A stretch of 57,493 nt of DNA from NCBI GenBank assembly GCA_013001885.1, contig JABDLD010000069.1:1-57493 (forward strand), given 5' to 3'. Each line of letters opens with the position of its first letter. The first letter of the stretch is position 1. This DNA comes from Lysobacterales bacterium (lineage in GTDB: Bacteria > Pseudomonadota > Gammaproteobacteria > Xanthomonadales > SZUA-36). Below are positions 48,701 to 57,493 of this stretch, piece after piece. A model generated the notes under the pieces. It saw only the letters and a list, made by a program, of their open reading frames with translations. It had not been told where the DNA came from and did not search any database. The position numbers were made by a program, and so were the translations under genes.

Positions 48701-49647
48701 CGAAACCGGGAGTTGATGCGATCAAGCTGCAGGTCCTGGTATTCGTTAACCAACGTAGCCTCGGTGAGGTCGAAGACCCCTTTGATCAGGTGGCCGTCCT
48801 GTCGCGACCACTCACCCCAAAACTCCGCCGTCAGCCAGCCACTGAGCGGTATGAAAGAATTTTTGGGTAACCGTCCCTGGAAAGCAGCGAGCATAAGCTC
48901 GCGGGCCGTGGCCTGCCAGTCAAAACTGACCATCTTCTGATCTTCGCCGATGTTCAAAAGCATCGTCGCGTCGACTTCTCCGTATTCCAGCCCGCTGCGG
49001 GCGTCAAAGAAACTAGCCTGGATTTCAGTCGCAAGTTCGTCTCCTTTCATGCGCAAAGCGCCCTGGATTCCCGAGAAGCCCAGCAGGATGCCGTGCTTTT
49101 CATCCTGGTACAAAAGGCTGGAATCCTGCAGGATGACCTCGCCGACCCGGGCAAGTTCTTTCAATGCGGAGCCCTGCGTATTTCCGCCCCGGCCGCTGAC
49201 GCCAAACCCGGAAAGCTCGAACCGGCCGTCGGTCGTGTGGCGCAGCTCGAAGTCCGCGCCGATGATGCGGAAATTGTACAGCGCGCGGTTTGGCAATAGC
49301 AGGTTGAATAAACTCAGATCGAGTGCTGCCGACTCGATCGCCACCGCCCCCACCTGACTCTCCATTCCGCCCTCAACGGATTCGGGAGTCGTGGGCGGCA
49401 TCAGCTTCATACCCTGCAGGGACAGTCGCGGGCCAAACGCCGTCCACTCGCCTTTGAAGCTTTCCAGCTTGACCGGCCGCCCAAACTCTGCCGACAGCCA
49501 ACTTTCCAGTCGCGGTTGATAACGGTCACTGTAGGGCATCAGCAGTTTGCCGACACCAACGCCGACAGCCGCTAGGATCACCAGTATTGAAAAGGCAGTC
49601 CAGAGAAGGGTCTTGGCCCGCCTGAAAATAGTCTTCAGCGCAGTCAT
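45790..49647 (-). CDS. yhdP: YhdP family AsmA-like envelope protein
   Basis: A 1285-residue protein with one N-terminal transmembrane helix (about 13-33) and a very long beta-rich periplasmic part. [24 protein letters not shown] near the N-terminus and the C-terminal [28 protein letters not shown] block are typical of YhdP (TIGR02099-type). In E. coli, YhdP, TamB and YdbH form redundant bridge-like routes for phospholipids to the outer membrane. The gene is 8 bp after rng and before tldD. Confidence 0.95.
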   Translation of the reverse strand: MTALKTIFRRAKTLLWTAFSILVILAAVGVGVGKLLMPYSDRYQPRLESWLSAEFGRPVKLESFKGEWTAFGPRLSLQGMKLMPPTTPESVEGGMESQVGAVAIESAALDLSLFNLLLPNRALYNFRIIGADFELRHTTDGRFELSGFGVSGRGGNTQGSALKELARVGEVILQDSSLLYQDEKHGILLGFSGIQGALRMKGDELATEIQASFFDARSGLEYGEVDATMLLNIGEDQKMVSFDWQATARELMLAAFQGRLPKNSFIPLSGWLTAEFWGEWSRQDGHLIKGVFDLTEATLVNEYQDLQLDRINSRFRWQMKDKAQWSLDLADLLFDDGRQSWTTPRLAVARDKSAGVGLWISADQLPLDVPLTLARDIMAIYGTPWPAFLPGAAAGNVQDLDLILDSDWRLIMAEGSLSDASVLDWGRWPDLRGLQAQVSLRKGAGIVAVSSEQLDADWPRMFREPVRFSMPQCVVDLKWGDGWQTGINGCRLENDDLAVGGNLVFASDEGKPRVDVNVKLMRGRIDRLGLYLPEALFKDKVKAWLRKGLVGGDLVDGRFQIHGDMDDWPFREGKGRFEAMADIANGRLNYLDGWPEAAGLQARARFLGPSLTVSGSIGDIGGAEVQSVNGRIAELKSAVLELDYSADTGLPQILSLIQQTPLRETINTDLSEFTFSGAARTSGSMTVPISTSEDPLVLDGKVSVPDGFFSDPVSDITLENISGDLHYDATGFTANALDVRFRGYPARLDLAAGTGNEEKFRADLTGLFGVRDVIPGFLLDGYPDLAKVDGECLWNASLTVAPSAGSAENLTLLSVRSALAGVELNFPDPLHKPAGERWPLEFRFPISGDVQLLDVEFVNRATLRFDLSGDARSPLRSVIRLGAGLPEMPPEGLIRIEGSTEVFDLDGWVDLIVDSAAEGEGMGGLELERGAIRAGKMLFLDRYFDDVEMSFDVLETDVKAEFSATELDGSVRFTTGESGMSSLTAEFDRLALGDPVSSGVDTETNPADLPALHLYARSFKYSGVELGETRVEAYPTADGFHFEKVDAASSQLSVQARGDWSLGEQGQRSDFDINMTSESLGEFLTTMDISSSMQGGQTQVSFSAWWPGSPAAFALSRLNGRIEFDVTDGNITEASAGGGRLLGLLSFQALPKRLSLDFRDVFDAGFSFDQATGTFQLENGTATTDDMMLKSSAANILVSGSTNLVDQTYDQLLTIRPGLGNTLPIIGALAGGPVGAAAGLALQGLLQGEIAEASQVQYAITGDWDNPVFETVDVDRVEPPAPPKE

Positions 49648-49655
49648 TTCAGAAC

Positions 49656-51125
49656 TCAGAGCAGGACCACATCATACTGGTCCTGCGCATATTGATCCTC
49701 TCGCTGAAAACGGATCGATTTACCAATGAGTTCCTCCAATTCCGCGACCGTCGCTGACTGCTCGTCCAGAATTCGTTCCACTACCCTGGAGGATGCAACC
49801 ACCATCAACTTGCTGGCTTCGAACTGGCGGCTGGAGCGCATGATCTCCCTGAAAATCTCGAGGCAGACTGTTTCGGTGCTTTTAATTGTTCCGCGGCCGT
49901 CGCAGTAGGGACAGGGCACGCAAAGCCTTCTCTCGAGACTTTCCGTGGTGCGTTTTCGGGTCATCTCAATCAGGCCCAGGGTCGAGATCTCGGTCAGCGT
50001 GGTCTTGGCATGATCCCTGGCGAGCGCCCGCTCGAAAGAGCTTAAAAGCTGCCGGCGATGCTCCTCGTCGTTCATGTCGATGTAATCGATGATGATGATC
50101 CCGCCCAGGTTTCGCAGGCGCAGCTGACGGCCAATGGCCTGGGCGGCTTCCAGGTTGGTTTTGTAAATCGTTTCCTCGAGATTGCGGTAGCCGACGAATC
50201 CCCCCGTGTTGACATCAATTGTGGTCATTGCCTCGGTCTGGTCAAACACCAGGTACCCGCCGGACTTAAGCGGCACCGTCGGTTTAAGAGCGTTCTCGAT
50301 CTCGTCCTCGACCCCAAAAAGATCGAATATCGGGCGTTCCGCCGTATACTCCTCGATACGATCCAGCCAGTCCGGCACGAACCGCCGGGCAAAATCCGTT
50401 ATTTTTTCAAACGCAGGCGTGGAGTCAATCCGCACACGGTCAACGTCTTCGTGCATCATGTCCCTGAGCGCGCGCAGAGACAGCGAGAGGTCCTCAAAAA
50501 CACAACTCGCCGGCTCGGCGGTCACAGACCGGTCCCTGATCGCCTGCCACACTTTTCCGAGGTAGACCATGTCCGCAGACAGCGCAAAATCATTTACGCC
50601 TTCGGCGTTTGTTCTGACGATATACCCGTGACTGTCGGCGTCGCTTCGGAGCGTTCGCACCAGGTCTTTCAGGCGGCTGCGCTCTGCCTCCTCTTCGATG
50701 CGAGCTGAAATGCCGATGACGTCGCTGTCGGGCAGCAGCACCAGGAACCGCGACGGGATACTGATATTGGTCGTCAGTCGCGCGCCTTTTGAGCCCAGCG
50801 GGTCCTTGATAACCTGAACCGTCACCTCGTCATCCTGACGCAAAAGATCCTGAATCTGCGGCTCGTCGGGGGGGCTGTCTCCTACCGCAAGCGGGTCCTG
50901 GCGAACCATGTCGCGGGCATGAAGAAACGCGGTTCGTTCCAGCCCGATTTCGATGAATGCGGCCTGCAGTCCCGGCAGGACGCGGGAAACCTGGCCCCTG
51001 TAAATATTGCCGATGTAACCCGTCTGACTTGCGCGCTCCAGCCACACTTCCTGCAGCATGCCGTTTTCGACCAGCGCAACCCGGGTCTCCGAGGGAGTCG
51101 AGTTAATCAGAATTTCTTCGCTCAC
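49656..51125 (-). CDS. rng: Ribonuclease G
   Basis: A 489-residue RNase G, an endoribonuclease that matures the 5' end of 16S rRNA. The N-terminal S1 domain (NIYRGQVSRVLPGLQAAFIEIG) is followed by the catalytic domain with the two metal-binding aspartates in TTIDVNTGGF and IIIDYIDM, and the zinc link CPYCDGRG. The start codon is GTG at 51125 with AAGG upstream. It lies 27 bp after maf. Confidence 0.97.
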   Translation of the reverse strand: MSEEILINSTPSETRVALVENGMLQEVWLERASQTGYIGNIYRGQVSRVLPGLQAAFIEIGLERTAFLHARDMVRQDPLAVGDSPPDEPQIQDLLRQDDEVTVQVIKDPLGSKGARLTTNISIPSRFLVLLPDSDVIGISARIEEEAERSRLKDLVRTLRSDADSHGYIVRTNAEGVNDFALSADMVYLGKVWQAIRDRSVTAEPASCVFEDLSLSLRALRDMMHEDVDRVRIDSTPAFEKITDFARRFVPDWLDRIEEYTAERPIFDLFGVEDEIENALKPTVPLKSGGYLVFDQTEAMTTIDVNTGGFVGYRNLEETIYKTNLEAAQAIGRQLRLRNLGGIIIIDYIDMNDEEHRRQLLSSFERALARDHAKTTLTEISTLGLIEMTRKRTTESLERRLCVPCPYCDGRGTIKSTETVCLEIFREIMRSSRQFEASKLMVVASSRVVERILDEQSATVAELEELIGKSIRFQREDQYAQDQYDVVLL

Positions 51126-51152
51126 GCTCGAATCACCTTGACAGAATTCATC

Positions 51153-51740
51153 TTAGAATAGCACCTGGGCACGCTGCAGTAATTGCGCAGTCTCATACAA
51201 CGGCAAACCCATCACACCGTAAAAACTCCCCTCGATCCGGGAAATTTTTTCCGCGGCCTTGCCCTGGACTCCATAGGCGCCTGCCTTGTCCATGGGATCG
51301 CCGGTGTCAATATAGGATTCAATCCACTCCGGATCCAGCGCCGCGAACGTGACCTTGCTGATGTTCAGGGCCTGGTGAATTTTCTCAGCGCTCTCCGCGA
51401 CAACGACCGCAGAAAAAACCTGGTGTGTCCTTCCCGAGAGACCGCCCAGCATTTCCCTCGCCTGTCGCCGGTCCGCCGGCTTGCCAAGAATCCTCCCATC
51501 CAGGATGACCGCAGTGTCAGACCCGAGCACCGGCAACTCGTTTCCTTCTGCTCGCATCACTGCCAGCGCCTTCTCCCGCGCCATCCTGAGTACGAAATCG
51601 GTGGGCTTTTCGTGTTGCAGCGGGATTTCCTCGATGTCCGCCGCAACCACGCGAAATTCGACACCTATCTGGCACAGCAATTCCCGCCGCCGGGGCGAGG
51701 CGGATGCAAGCACGATTTGCGGTTGCTCGGAGTGGCTCAT
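51153..51740 (-). CDS. maf: Maf nucleotide pyrophosphatase (YhdE type)
   Basis: A 195-residue Maf/YhdE, which hydrolyses dTTP, UTP and modified nucleotides to monophosphates. SASPRRRELL and GSDTAVILDGRILGKP are the substrate and metal motifs. The adjacency to rng matches E. coli yhdE-rng and supports the YhdE subfamily. The ATG at 51740 is chosen; a TTG at 51758 overlapping the rlmH stop is possible and would add six residues. Confidence 0.93.
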   Translation of the reverse strand: MSHSEQPQIVLASASPRRRELLCQIGVEFRVVAADIEEIPLQHEKPTDFVLRMAREKALAVMRAEGNELPVLGSDTAVILDGRILGKPADRRQAREMLGGLSGRTHQVFSAVVVAESAEKIHQALNISKVTFAALDPEWIESYIDTGDPMDKAGAYGVQGKAAEKISRIEGSFYGVMGLPLYETAQLLQRAQVLF

Positions 51741-51754
51741 GGCGGGTTCGCTGC

Positions 51755-52225
51755 TCAACTTCGATGATAGGGGTGGTTCTGAGTCACGGTCCAGGCGCGG
51801 TAAAGCTGCTCGGCCAGAATGGCCCGCACCAGCGGATGTGGCAGGGTCAGGCGCCCGAGGGACCAGGTTTCATGGGCCTCAGTTTTACAAGTATCCGGCA
51901 GTCCGTCCGGCCCGCCAACCAGGAAACAGACACCCCGTTCTTCACGCATCCAGTGCTCCAATTTTTCAGCCAACTCGAGCGTAGACCACTGCCTGCCTTT
52001 TTCATCCAGGGCAATCAATCGGTGACCGGATGGCACTGCCGCCAGCAGCGCATCGCCCTCTGCCTGCCGCAAGGACTCGATATCCGCATTTCGCGACCTT
52101 TTGCCTAGCGGAATTTCCTTCAGTTGCAGTGACATTCCGCGTCCGAACCGCCTGGCATATTCTTTCCAGGCAGTCTGAACCCAAACGGGCATTCGCTGGC
52201 CCACAGCGGCTACGGTCAGATTCAT
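51755..52225 (-). CDS. rlmH: 23S rRNA (pseudouridine1915-N3)-methyltransferase
   Basis: A 156-residue SPOUT methyltransferase that methylates pseudouridine 1915 in helix 69 on the 70S ribosome. LDEKGRQWSTLELAEKL, CFLVGGPDGLP (knot/SAM site) and HPLVRAILAEQLYRAW are conserved. The start is the ATG at 52225, which gives the family length. No clear ribosome-binding site precedes it; coupling with rsfS, 16 bp upstream, may be needed. Confidence 0.95.
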   Translation of the reverse strand: MNLTVAAVGQRMPVWVQTAWKEYARRFGRGMSLQLKEIPLGKRSRNADIESLRQAEGDALLAAVPSGHRLIALDEKGRQWSTLELAEKLEHWMREERGVCFLVGGPDGLPDTCKTEAHETWSLGRLTLPHPLVRAILAEQLYRAWTVTQNHPYHRS

Positions 52226-52241
52226 TGGGGGGTGACGCGAT

Positions 52242-52625
52242 TCAGGCGGATCGGCTGGCGCCGCCTCGCTGCTGACTGCTGGCTTCCCAGAGTTTTTCAA
52301 GGTTATAGAAAGCACGGGTCTGAGGCAGCATGATGTGAACAATCACGTCGTTCAAGTCCACCAGCACCCACTCGCCCTCTTTTTCCCCTTCGATGCCCAA
52401 TGGGGGGTGGCCTTTTGCCTTCGCGTTCATCAACAATTTTTCGGCCATCGATTTGACATGCCGCGTGGAATTGCCGCTGGCTACCACGAACAGATCCGTC
52501 AACGGGTTGTGCCCGGCGACATTGACTTCCTGAATATCGATGGCTTTTAGGTCTTCGAGAACGGAGATCACAAGATCTCGGAGTTGATTGGTTGTGAACG
52601 ATTCGTCAGCGGTTTTATGGGTCAA
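52242..52625 (-). CDS. rsfS: Ribosomal silencing factor RsfS
   Basis: A 127-residue RsfS, which binds L14 and blocks subunit joining when nutrients run out. LKAIDIQEVNV, DLFVVASGNSTRHVKSMAE and WVLVDLNDVIVHIMLP are diagnostic. The start codon appears to be TTG at 52625, with AGGTG seven bases upstream and no ATG nearby. The nadD-rsfS-rlmH order is conserved. Confidence 0.95.
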   Translation of the reverse strand: MTHKTADESFTTNQLRDLVISVLEDLKAIDIQEVNVAGHNPLTDLFVVASGNSTRHVKSMAEKLLMNAKAKGHPPLGIEGEKEGEWVLVDLNDVIVHIMLPQTRAFYNLEKLWEASSQQRGGASRSA

Positions 52626-52656
52626 ATGTAATCACCTGGATTAAGAACCTTAGATT

Positions 52657-53334
52657 TTAGCCTTTCGGGGCCTGAGCCGCAAAATAAAGAGCATTTTTCC
52701 GGATGTATTCGATAACCGGGTCCGGCAACAAGAATCGCGGCGACCGGCCGGCTGAGAACTGTTTTCGAATACCGGTCGCAGAAATGGCCAGCTGGGTCAC
52801 GGCCAGTGGCAAAACCCGTCCGGCCGGGCATTCATGCAGCTGCCCCACCTCGCCGGTAAGCCGGCGCTCAATAATTTTCCTGAGCTCACCTTTCCAGCCA
52901 ATTCGGGACTCGGGGCGGCGCATGATCGCGAGGTGTGCAAGGCTGAATAGTGTTCTCCACTCAAACCACTGGTCCAGATCGTTGGCCGCATCCTGGCCGA
53001 TCACCAGGATCAGCGGTTTATCTCCCGACTCCCGCCGGATTTCCCGCAGAGTATCCACCATGTAAGACTTGCCGGGCCGCCTGATCTCCCGGTCGTCAAC
53101 ACTGAACCCGGGGTAAGCCTCAACTGCCAGTTGCAACATGGCGAGGCGGTGCGGCGCGGACGCACCGGTGAATGTTCGCAGGGCCGGGGTTCCAGCGGGA
53201 AGCAGGCGAAAATCATCCAGGCCAAGCGTTTCCCGGGCTTCCAGTGCTGCGCGTAAATGACCGTAGTGCACCGGATCAAAGGTGCCTCCAAACAAGCCGA
53301 TGGCTGCGCGTGATTTCGTGGCGGAGGCGGTCAT
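52657..53334 (-). CDS. nadD: Nicotinate-nucleotide adenylyltransferase
   Basis: A 225-residue NadD that makes deamido-NAD from nicotinate mononucleotide and ATP. GLFGGTFDPVHYGHLRAA is the nucleotide-binding signature, and the second one is near the C-terminus in AISATGIRKQFSAG. It lies 9 bp after holA. AGGA precedes the ATG. Confidence 0.96.
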   Translation of the reverse strand: MTASATKSRAAIGLFGGTFDPVHYGHLRAALEARETLGLDDFRLLPAGTPALRTFTGASAPHRLAMLQLAVEAYPGFSVDDREIRRPGKSYMVDTLREIRRESGDKPLILVIGQDAANDLDQWFEWRTLFSLAHLAIMRRPESRIGWKGELRKIIERRLTGEVGQLHECPAGRVLPLAVTQLAISATGIRKQFSAGRSPRFLLPDPVIEYIRKNALYFAAQAPKG

Positions 53335-53343
53335 TTTTGTGTC

Positions 53344-54366
53344 CTAATCCAGACTGACGGCGCCTGGATCACAAAGATGCCAGAGAAGACGGTCCAGCGT
53401 CTGCCAGGGATCCCCCGGTGCACGGCCCTTGCTTTGCCGGTCGATCAGGGTCAGGGCCCTGAACGACTCTCCAAAATCGTATTCCGACAGCTGGTTGACT
53501 GCCCTGCGAATAGGGCCCTGCCGCGCCGGCCAGATACGCAGGCGTCCAAAAACGGCGGATTCACTTTCACCCGAGCGCGCCGCGACCCGCACCGTATCGG
53601 CCAGCGTGAGTTCACGGTGCAGGGCACCGCTGACGGCCTGGATCGCGACATTGGTCCGTTTCAGACCGGATGCTACACGCAGGCATTCATCCAACCGGCC
53701 CTGCAGGGCGCACTCTACCAGCCGGAATGCATCAAACCGCGAGCTGTTTGCCACGGCGCGGGTCACGTCCTCGGCAGTCACTTTTGCGCCCTGCTCCAGT
53801 AGCAGCAGCTTGTCGATTTCTTGCTGTGCAGCCAGCAAATTGCCTTCCACCAGGTCGGCAAGCATTTCGATGGCGCCGGCTTCCGGTTTCAGTCCCGCAG
53901 CCATCATGCGTCCCTTGATCCAGCGCGGCAGTTCGTGGGGTTTTATCGGCCAGATTTCGACCAGTACGCCGGCACGCGCCAGCACAGAAGCCCATTTTGA
54001 CTTGCGCAGGGATGTGTCCCAGTGACCGCAGGAAACCAGCAACAGTACATCCGGATCGGCCGCTTCGGCCATTTCGATCAGAGCTTTTGACCCATCCCGG
54101 CCCGGCCTTCCGGTGGGCAAGCGAATGTCGACAATCTTCTGGCTAGAGAACAGCGACAGCGAGGCCGCATCCTCGGCAAGCAGATCCCAGTCAAATTTCT
54201 GCGAGACCTCGTGAACCGTCCGCTCGGCGAAGCCTTCCTGCTGTGCAGCGCGGATCACCTGGTCGCGGCACTCCTGGACCAGCAGGGGTTCTGCGCCCGC
54301 AATCAGGTAGACACGCCCCACTGACCGGGCGAGATGCGCCGGAAGTTGATCGGCTTTAACGGTCAT
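53344..54366 (-). CDS. holA: DNA polymerase III subunit delta
   Basis: A 340-residue HolA, the clamp-loader subunit that opens the beta clamp. The N-terminal AAA-like domain (VYLIAGAEPLLVQECRDQV), the clamp-binding wedge around SLSLFSSQKIVDIRLP and the helical C-terminal domain are all present. The length equals the family norm. It follows lptE by 6 bp, the order leuS-lptE-holA-nadD being conserved. Confidence 0.96.
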   Translation of the reverse strand: MTVKADQLPAHLARSVGRVYLIAGAEPLLVQECRDQVIRAAQQEGFAERTVHEVSQKFDWDLLAEDAASLSLFSSQKIVDIRLPTGRPGRDGSKALIEMAEAADPDVLLLVSCGHWDTSLRKSKWASVLARAGVLVEIWPIKPHELPRWIKGRMMAAGLKPEAGAIEMLADLVEGNLLAAQQEIDKLLLLEQGAKVTAEDVTRAVANSSRFDAFRLVECALQGRLDECLRVASGLKRTNVAIQAVSGALHRELTLADTVRVAARSGESESAVFGRLRIWPARQGPIRRAVNQLSEYDFGESFRALTLIDRQSKGRAPGDPWQTLDRLLWHLCDPGAVSLD

Positions 54367-54372
54367 CAGCGA

Positions 54373-54873
54373 TTAGCCGGAACTGACCGGCACGGCCTCC
54401 AGGCGGGCAATAAGTAATCGGGACAGCGTTTCTGCCAGTTCGTTTTCCAGGTACTCCTGTTCCCTGGAACCGGCAAGAATCCGTTGTTCGTCAAAACTGA
54501 CCTCCCGCGCTTGCCTCAGGTTTTGCCAGCCAATCAGCTCCTGCCCCTGTGCGTCCAGCAAGCGGAAACGGACGGTGTAACTGATTCGGTATTCCCGGAC
54601 GCGCGCATTGTCGCCGATGGTCAAAACGTCGGTGGCGACGTTGTTGACCGGGATTTCAAGCACAGCGGTGGCCTCTTCGGCGCCGACAAACTGAACGCCG
54701 TTCTGTTCGAGCATCGCACGCACTTTTCGGCCCAGGGTGCTGTATTCATTATCAATCAGCATTTGCGTCTTCGCCATCTGCGAAGGCAATTCGACGCCGG
54801 TCCGTAACTGGAAGCCACAACCGGCGGCAAGCAGCACGACGCTCAAAAATCCGGCCAACAAGCGAAGAGACAT
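54373..54873 (-). CDS. lptE: LPS-assembly lipoprotein LptE
   Basis: An outer-membrane lipoprotein of about 166 residues that plugs the LptD barrel for LPS export. The signal peptide ends with the lipobox LAAGC and is followed by GFQLRTGVELPSQM, as in LptE. The ATG at 54873 is chosen because GTGGTGGG lies at a workable distance. A TTG at 54882, overlapping the leuS stop, would add three residues. Confidence 0.93.
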   Translation of the reverse strand: MSLRLLAGFLSVVLLAAGCGFQLRTGVELPSQMAKTQMLIDNEYSTLGRKVRAMLEQNGVQFVGAEEATAVLEIPVNNVATDVLTIGDNARVREYRISYTVRFRLLDAQGQELIGWQNLRQAREVSFDEQRILAGSREQEYLENELAETLSRLLIARLEAVPVSSG

Positions 54874-54878
54874 CAGCT

Positions 54879-57488
54879 TCAACCCACCACGATATTCAGC
54901 AAACGATCCGGTATGTGTATCACCTTACGAACGGCTTTACCATCGATATGACGATGCACGTTCTCAATCGCCATGGCCTGTTCCATCGCCTGCTCCTGCG
55001 TGGCGCCGGGCTCCAGTTCCAGCCGGGCGCGCAACTTGCCGTTGATTTGCACCACCAGCGTGACCTGAGTCCGCTCTCTGGCTGCTTCGTCCGCAACGGG
55101 CCATTCCGCCTCGCACACCGGGCCCTGCCCTCCCAGCAAGCCCCAGAGTTGCTCGCAGATGTGCGGCGTAATCGGAGCCATCAACCGGACAATATTGGCC
55201 CAGGCTTCCTGCACCACGGCCCTGGATTGTCCGTCGGCGGTTTTGAATTTCGCAAGATGGTTGGTCAACTCCATCACGGCGGCAATTGCCGTGTTGAAGG
55301 TGTAACGCCGGCTGATGTCATCACCGACCTTGGCAATCGTGTCGTGTAAAAGACGCCGCATTTCTTTCTGGCGGTTGTCCAGCGCAGCAGGCTCGAGTTC
55401 CTCGCAGGGACCGCCGTCAACGTGATTCATGACCTGCGACCAAACCCTTCTCAGGAACCGCGACGCGCCCTCAACCCCGGAATCGGACCATTCCAGCGAC
55501 TGGTGCGGCGGAGAATCCGATACCGAAAACAGCCGCACCGTGTCGGCGCCGTAGCGGTCCATCAAACGTTCCGGGTCGACACCATTATTTTTTGATTTGG
55601 ACATTTTTTCGGTGCCGCCAAATTCGACCGGCAACCCATCATCATGCAATGTTGCACCCGTCGGTCGGCCTTTCGAGTCCCGATCAACATCGATTTCGGA
55701 TGCATTGATCCAGTGAATCCGGCCGTCTGCTTCCTCGCGGTAATAGGTGTCCGCAACCACCATGCCCTGGCACAGCAACCGCGTGGCGGGCTCATCCGAA
55801 TCGACCATGCCGGCGTCCCGCATCAGCTTGTGATAGAAACGGAAATACATCAGGTGCAAAATGGCGTGCTCGATACCGCCAATGTACTGATCGACCGGCA
55901 ACCAGTACCTGGCGCGTTCATCCAGCTGGCTGTCCGCATCGGGGCAGCAATAGCGGGCGTAATACCAGGAAGACTCCATGAAGGTGTCAAACGTGTCGGT
56001 TTCTCGCTCGGCTGGCTCGCCGCACTCCGGGCAGGTCGTTTTACGCCATTCGGGATCGGCTTTGATCGGCGACTGGACGCCCATGAATGAGACGTCCTCG
56101 GGCAACACCACGGGCAACTGGTCTTCCGGCACCGGCACGGCGCCACAGCTCTTGCAGTAGATTACCGGAATGGGGCAACCCCAGTAACGCTGCCTGCTCA
56201 CGCCCCAGTCGCGCAGGCGGTAATTGACCTTGCGTTCACCCAGGCCCTCTGCTTCCAGCCAGCAGATCGCTTTCTCCTTGGCTTCGGCAACGTCCATGCC
56301 GTTCAGCCATTCGCTGTTGATGGCGGGCCCTTCCTGGGTGTACGCCTCGCCTTCCCAGCCTTCCGGCGTTGCCACGGTCCGGATGATGGGAAGACCGTGG
56401 CTGACGGCGAAATCCCAGTCGCGCTGATCCTGCCCCGGAACCGCCATAATCGCGCCGGTCCCGTAACCCATCAACACGTAATCCGCAAGGTACAGCGGAA
56501 CCGGCTTGCGGGTGAACGGGTTATACAGGTAGGCCCCGGTAAACACACCGCGCTTCTCCAAACCGCCGCCCACCGCAAGGCGGTCTTCCTCGGTTGCCCT
56601 GCCGGCCTGTTCCACAAATACCGCGACCGCCTCGGCACATTCAGCCGTCGTGATCTCAGCCACCAGCGGATGCTCCGGTGCCAGCACGGCATAGGTCATT
56701 CCAAACGAGGTGTCGGGTCGCGTCGTGAACACCCGGACACCCCGGTCTTGCGGATCAAACTCGCCGTCCCCGGAGCACAGCTTCATTTCGAACTCGGCGC
56801 CTTCGGAACGTCCTATCCAGTTCCGCTGCATGGTCTTGACCGCATCAGGCCAGCCCTCGAGGTCATCCAGACCCAGTAGCAGTTCTTCCGCAAAATCGGT
56901 GATCTTCAGAAACCACTGGGGAATCGACTTGCGCTCGACAACGGCGCCAGAGCGCCAGCCTTTGCCGTCGACCACCTGCTCGTTCGCCAGCACGGTCTGG
57001 TCCACCGGATCCCAATTGACCTCGGAATCCTTGCGGTAGGCCAGGCCCTTGCGCATCAGGCGCGTGAACATTTGCTGCTCCCAGCGGTAATAATCCGGTT
57101 TGCAGGTTGTTACTTCGCGGGACCAGTCATAGGCGAACCCCAGGCGCTTGAACTTTTCGCGCATGTTTTCGATGTTGGCGTAGGTCCAGATGGCAGGGGC
57201 CGTATTGTTCCTGATGGCCGCATTCTCGGCAGGCAGGCCAAAAGCGTCCCAGCCCATGGGCTGCAAAACGTTGCGGCCGCACATCCGGTGATATCGGCTG
57301 ATCACATCGCCGATGGTATAGTTCCTGACGTGCCCCATATGCAGCGCACCGGAAGGGTAAGGCAGCATGGAAAGACAGTAGAATTTTTCCTTTTCCGGGT
57401 CTTCCGTCACGCGAAACACATGGTCGCGTTCCCATTGTTGTTGGATTTCTGGTTCAATTTCCCCGGGATTGTAGGGCGTCGTTGCCAT
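54879..57488 (-). CDS. leuS: Leucyl-tRNA synthetase
   Basis: An 869-residue class I synthetase, complete, starting six bases from the window edge. PSGALHMGHVRNYTIGD and KMSKSKNNG are the active-site motifs. The editing domain has FTTRPDTSFG. Its second block reads VPGQDQRDWDFA where E. coli has a His in place of the first Gln. Two CxxC pairs (YCKSCG, CPECG) may bind zinc. It heads the leuS-lptE-holA-nadD-rsfS-rlmH-maf-rng-yhdP-tldD run. Its own promoter lies outside the window. Confidence 0.98.
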   Translation of the reverse strand: MATTPYNPGEIEPEIQQQWERDHVFRVTEDPEKEKFYCLSMLPYPSGALHMGHVRNYTIGDVISRYHRMCGRNVLQPMGWDAFGLPAENAAIRNNTAPAIWTYANIENMREKFKRLGFAYDWSREVTTCKPDYYRWEQQMFTRLMRKGLAYRKDSEVNWDPVDQTVLANEQVVDGKGWRSGAVVERKSIPQWFLKITDFAEELLLGLDDLEGWPDAVKTMQRNWIGRSEGAEFEMKLCSGDGEFDPQDRGVRVFTTRPDTSFGMTYAVLAPEHPLVAEITTAECAEAVAVFVEQAGRATEEDRLAVGGGLEKRGVFTGAYLYNPFTRKPVPLYLADYVLMGYGTGAIMAVPGQDQRDWDFAVSHGLPIIRTVATPEGWEGEAYTQEGPAINSEWLNGMDVAEAKEKAICWLEAEGLGERKVNYRLRDWGVSRQRYWGCPIPVIYCKSCGAVPVPEDQLPVVLPEDVSFMGVQSPIKADPEWRKTTCPECGEPAERETDTFDTFMESSWYYARYCCPDADSQLDERARYWLPVDQYIGGIEHAILHLMYFRFYHKLMRDAGMVDSDEPATRLLCQGMVVADTYYREEADGRIHWINASEIDVDRDSKGRPTGATLHDDGLPVEFGGTEKMSKSKNNGVDPERLMDRYGADTVRLFSVSDSPPHQSLEWSDSGVEGASRFLRRVWSQVMNHVDGGPCEELEPAALDNRQKEMRRLLHDTIAKVGDDISRRYTFNTAIAAVMELTNHLAKFKTADGQSRAVVQEAWANIVRLMAPITPHICEQLWGLLGGQGPVCEAEWPVADEAARERTQVTLVVQINGKLRARLELEPGATQEQAMEQAMAIENVHRHIDGKAVRKVIHIPDRLLNIVVG

Positions 57489-57493
57489 ATAAT

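Noticed and set aside
1-57493. CRISPR arrays, prophage, transposases, integrases or replication origin
   Set aside because: No regularly spaced repeats, recombinase genes or DnaA-box clusters were seen; the only repeat-like element is the palindrome at 16495-16629.

Overview
The window is a gammaproteobacterial chromosome segment with moderately high GC content. Almost every gene lies on the minus strand, so the text below follows transcription from right to left. The gene order tpiA-secG-tRNA-Leu(GAG)-nuoA..N-tRNA-fMet-rimP-nusA-infB-rbfA-truB-rpsO-pnp, together with leuS-lptE-holA-nadD-rsfS-rlmH-maf-rng-yhdP-tldD, resembles arrangements known from Xanthomonadales/Legionellales-like and related marine lineages. 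A Woeseiales- or Xanthomonadales-like heterotroph is a reasonable inference, but the sequence alone does not prove it.

Right part (about 41.5-57.5 kb): a housekeeping run for Leu-tRNA synthesis, LPS-assembly lipoprotein LptE, DNA polymerase III delta, NAD synthesis, ribosome silencing and modification, Maf, RNase G, the AsmA-like giant YhdP and TldD. The ribosome-assembly factor darP lies on the opposite strand. pmbA (tldE) follows, and is translationally coupled to a membrane-anchored metzincin-like zinc protease that I do not recognise as a named family.

Centre (about 16.7-41.5 kb): tpiA with a clear sigma70 promoter, secG, tRNA-Leu, all fourteen complex I genes (nuoA to nuoN), an initiator tRNA with its own promoter, and the transcription/translation operon rimP-nusA-infB-rbfA-truB. 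rpsO-pnp follows, with a separate promoter and a structured leader.

Left part (1-16.6 kb): an accessory lipid island. One unit encodes a DUF1302 outer-membrane barrel, a periplasmic DUF1329 protein, a secreted YCF48-type beta-propeller and an RND/MMPL-type transporter. After a strong terminator comes fadD, then a wax ester synthase/DGAT fused to a lysophospholipid-acyltransferase-like domain, then an AidB-like acyl-CoA dehydrogenase, and finally a sulfatase truncated by the window edge. A second wax ester synthase/DGAT and a GMC oxidoreductase are transcribed divergently. A perfect palindrome that fits the published PsrA operator sits just before the DUF1302 gene, which suggests control by long-chain fatty acids. 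My inference is that the island moves a hydrophobic substrate across the envelope, activates it to acyl-CoA and either stores it as neutral lipid or oxidises it.

A 135-bp nested palindrome lies between the GMC gene and pnp. No CRISPR array, transposase or prophage gene was seen, and no stretch longer than about 250 bases lacks a gene, tRNA or described element.
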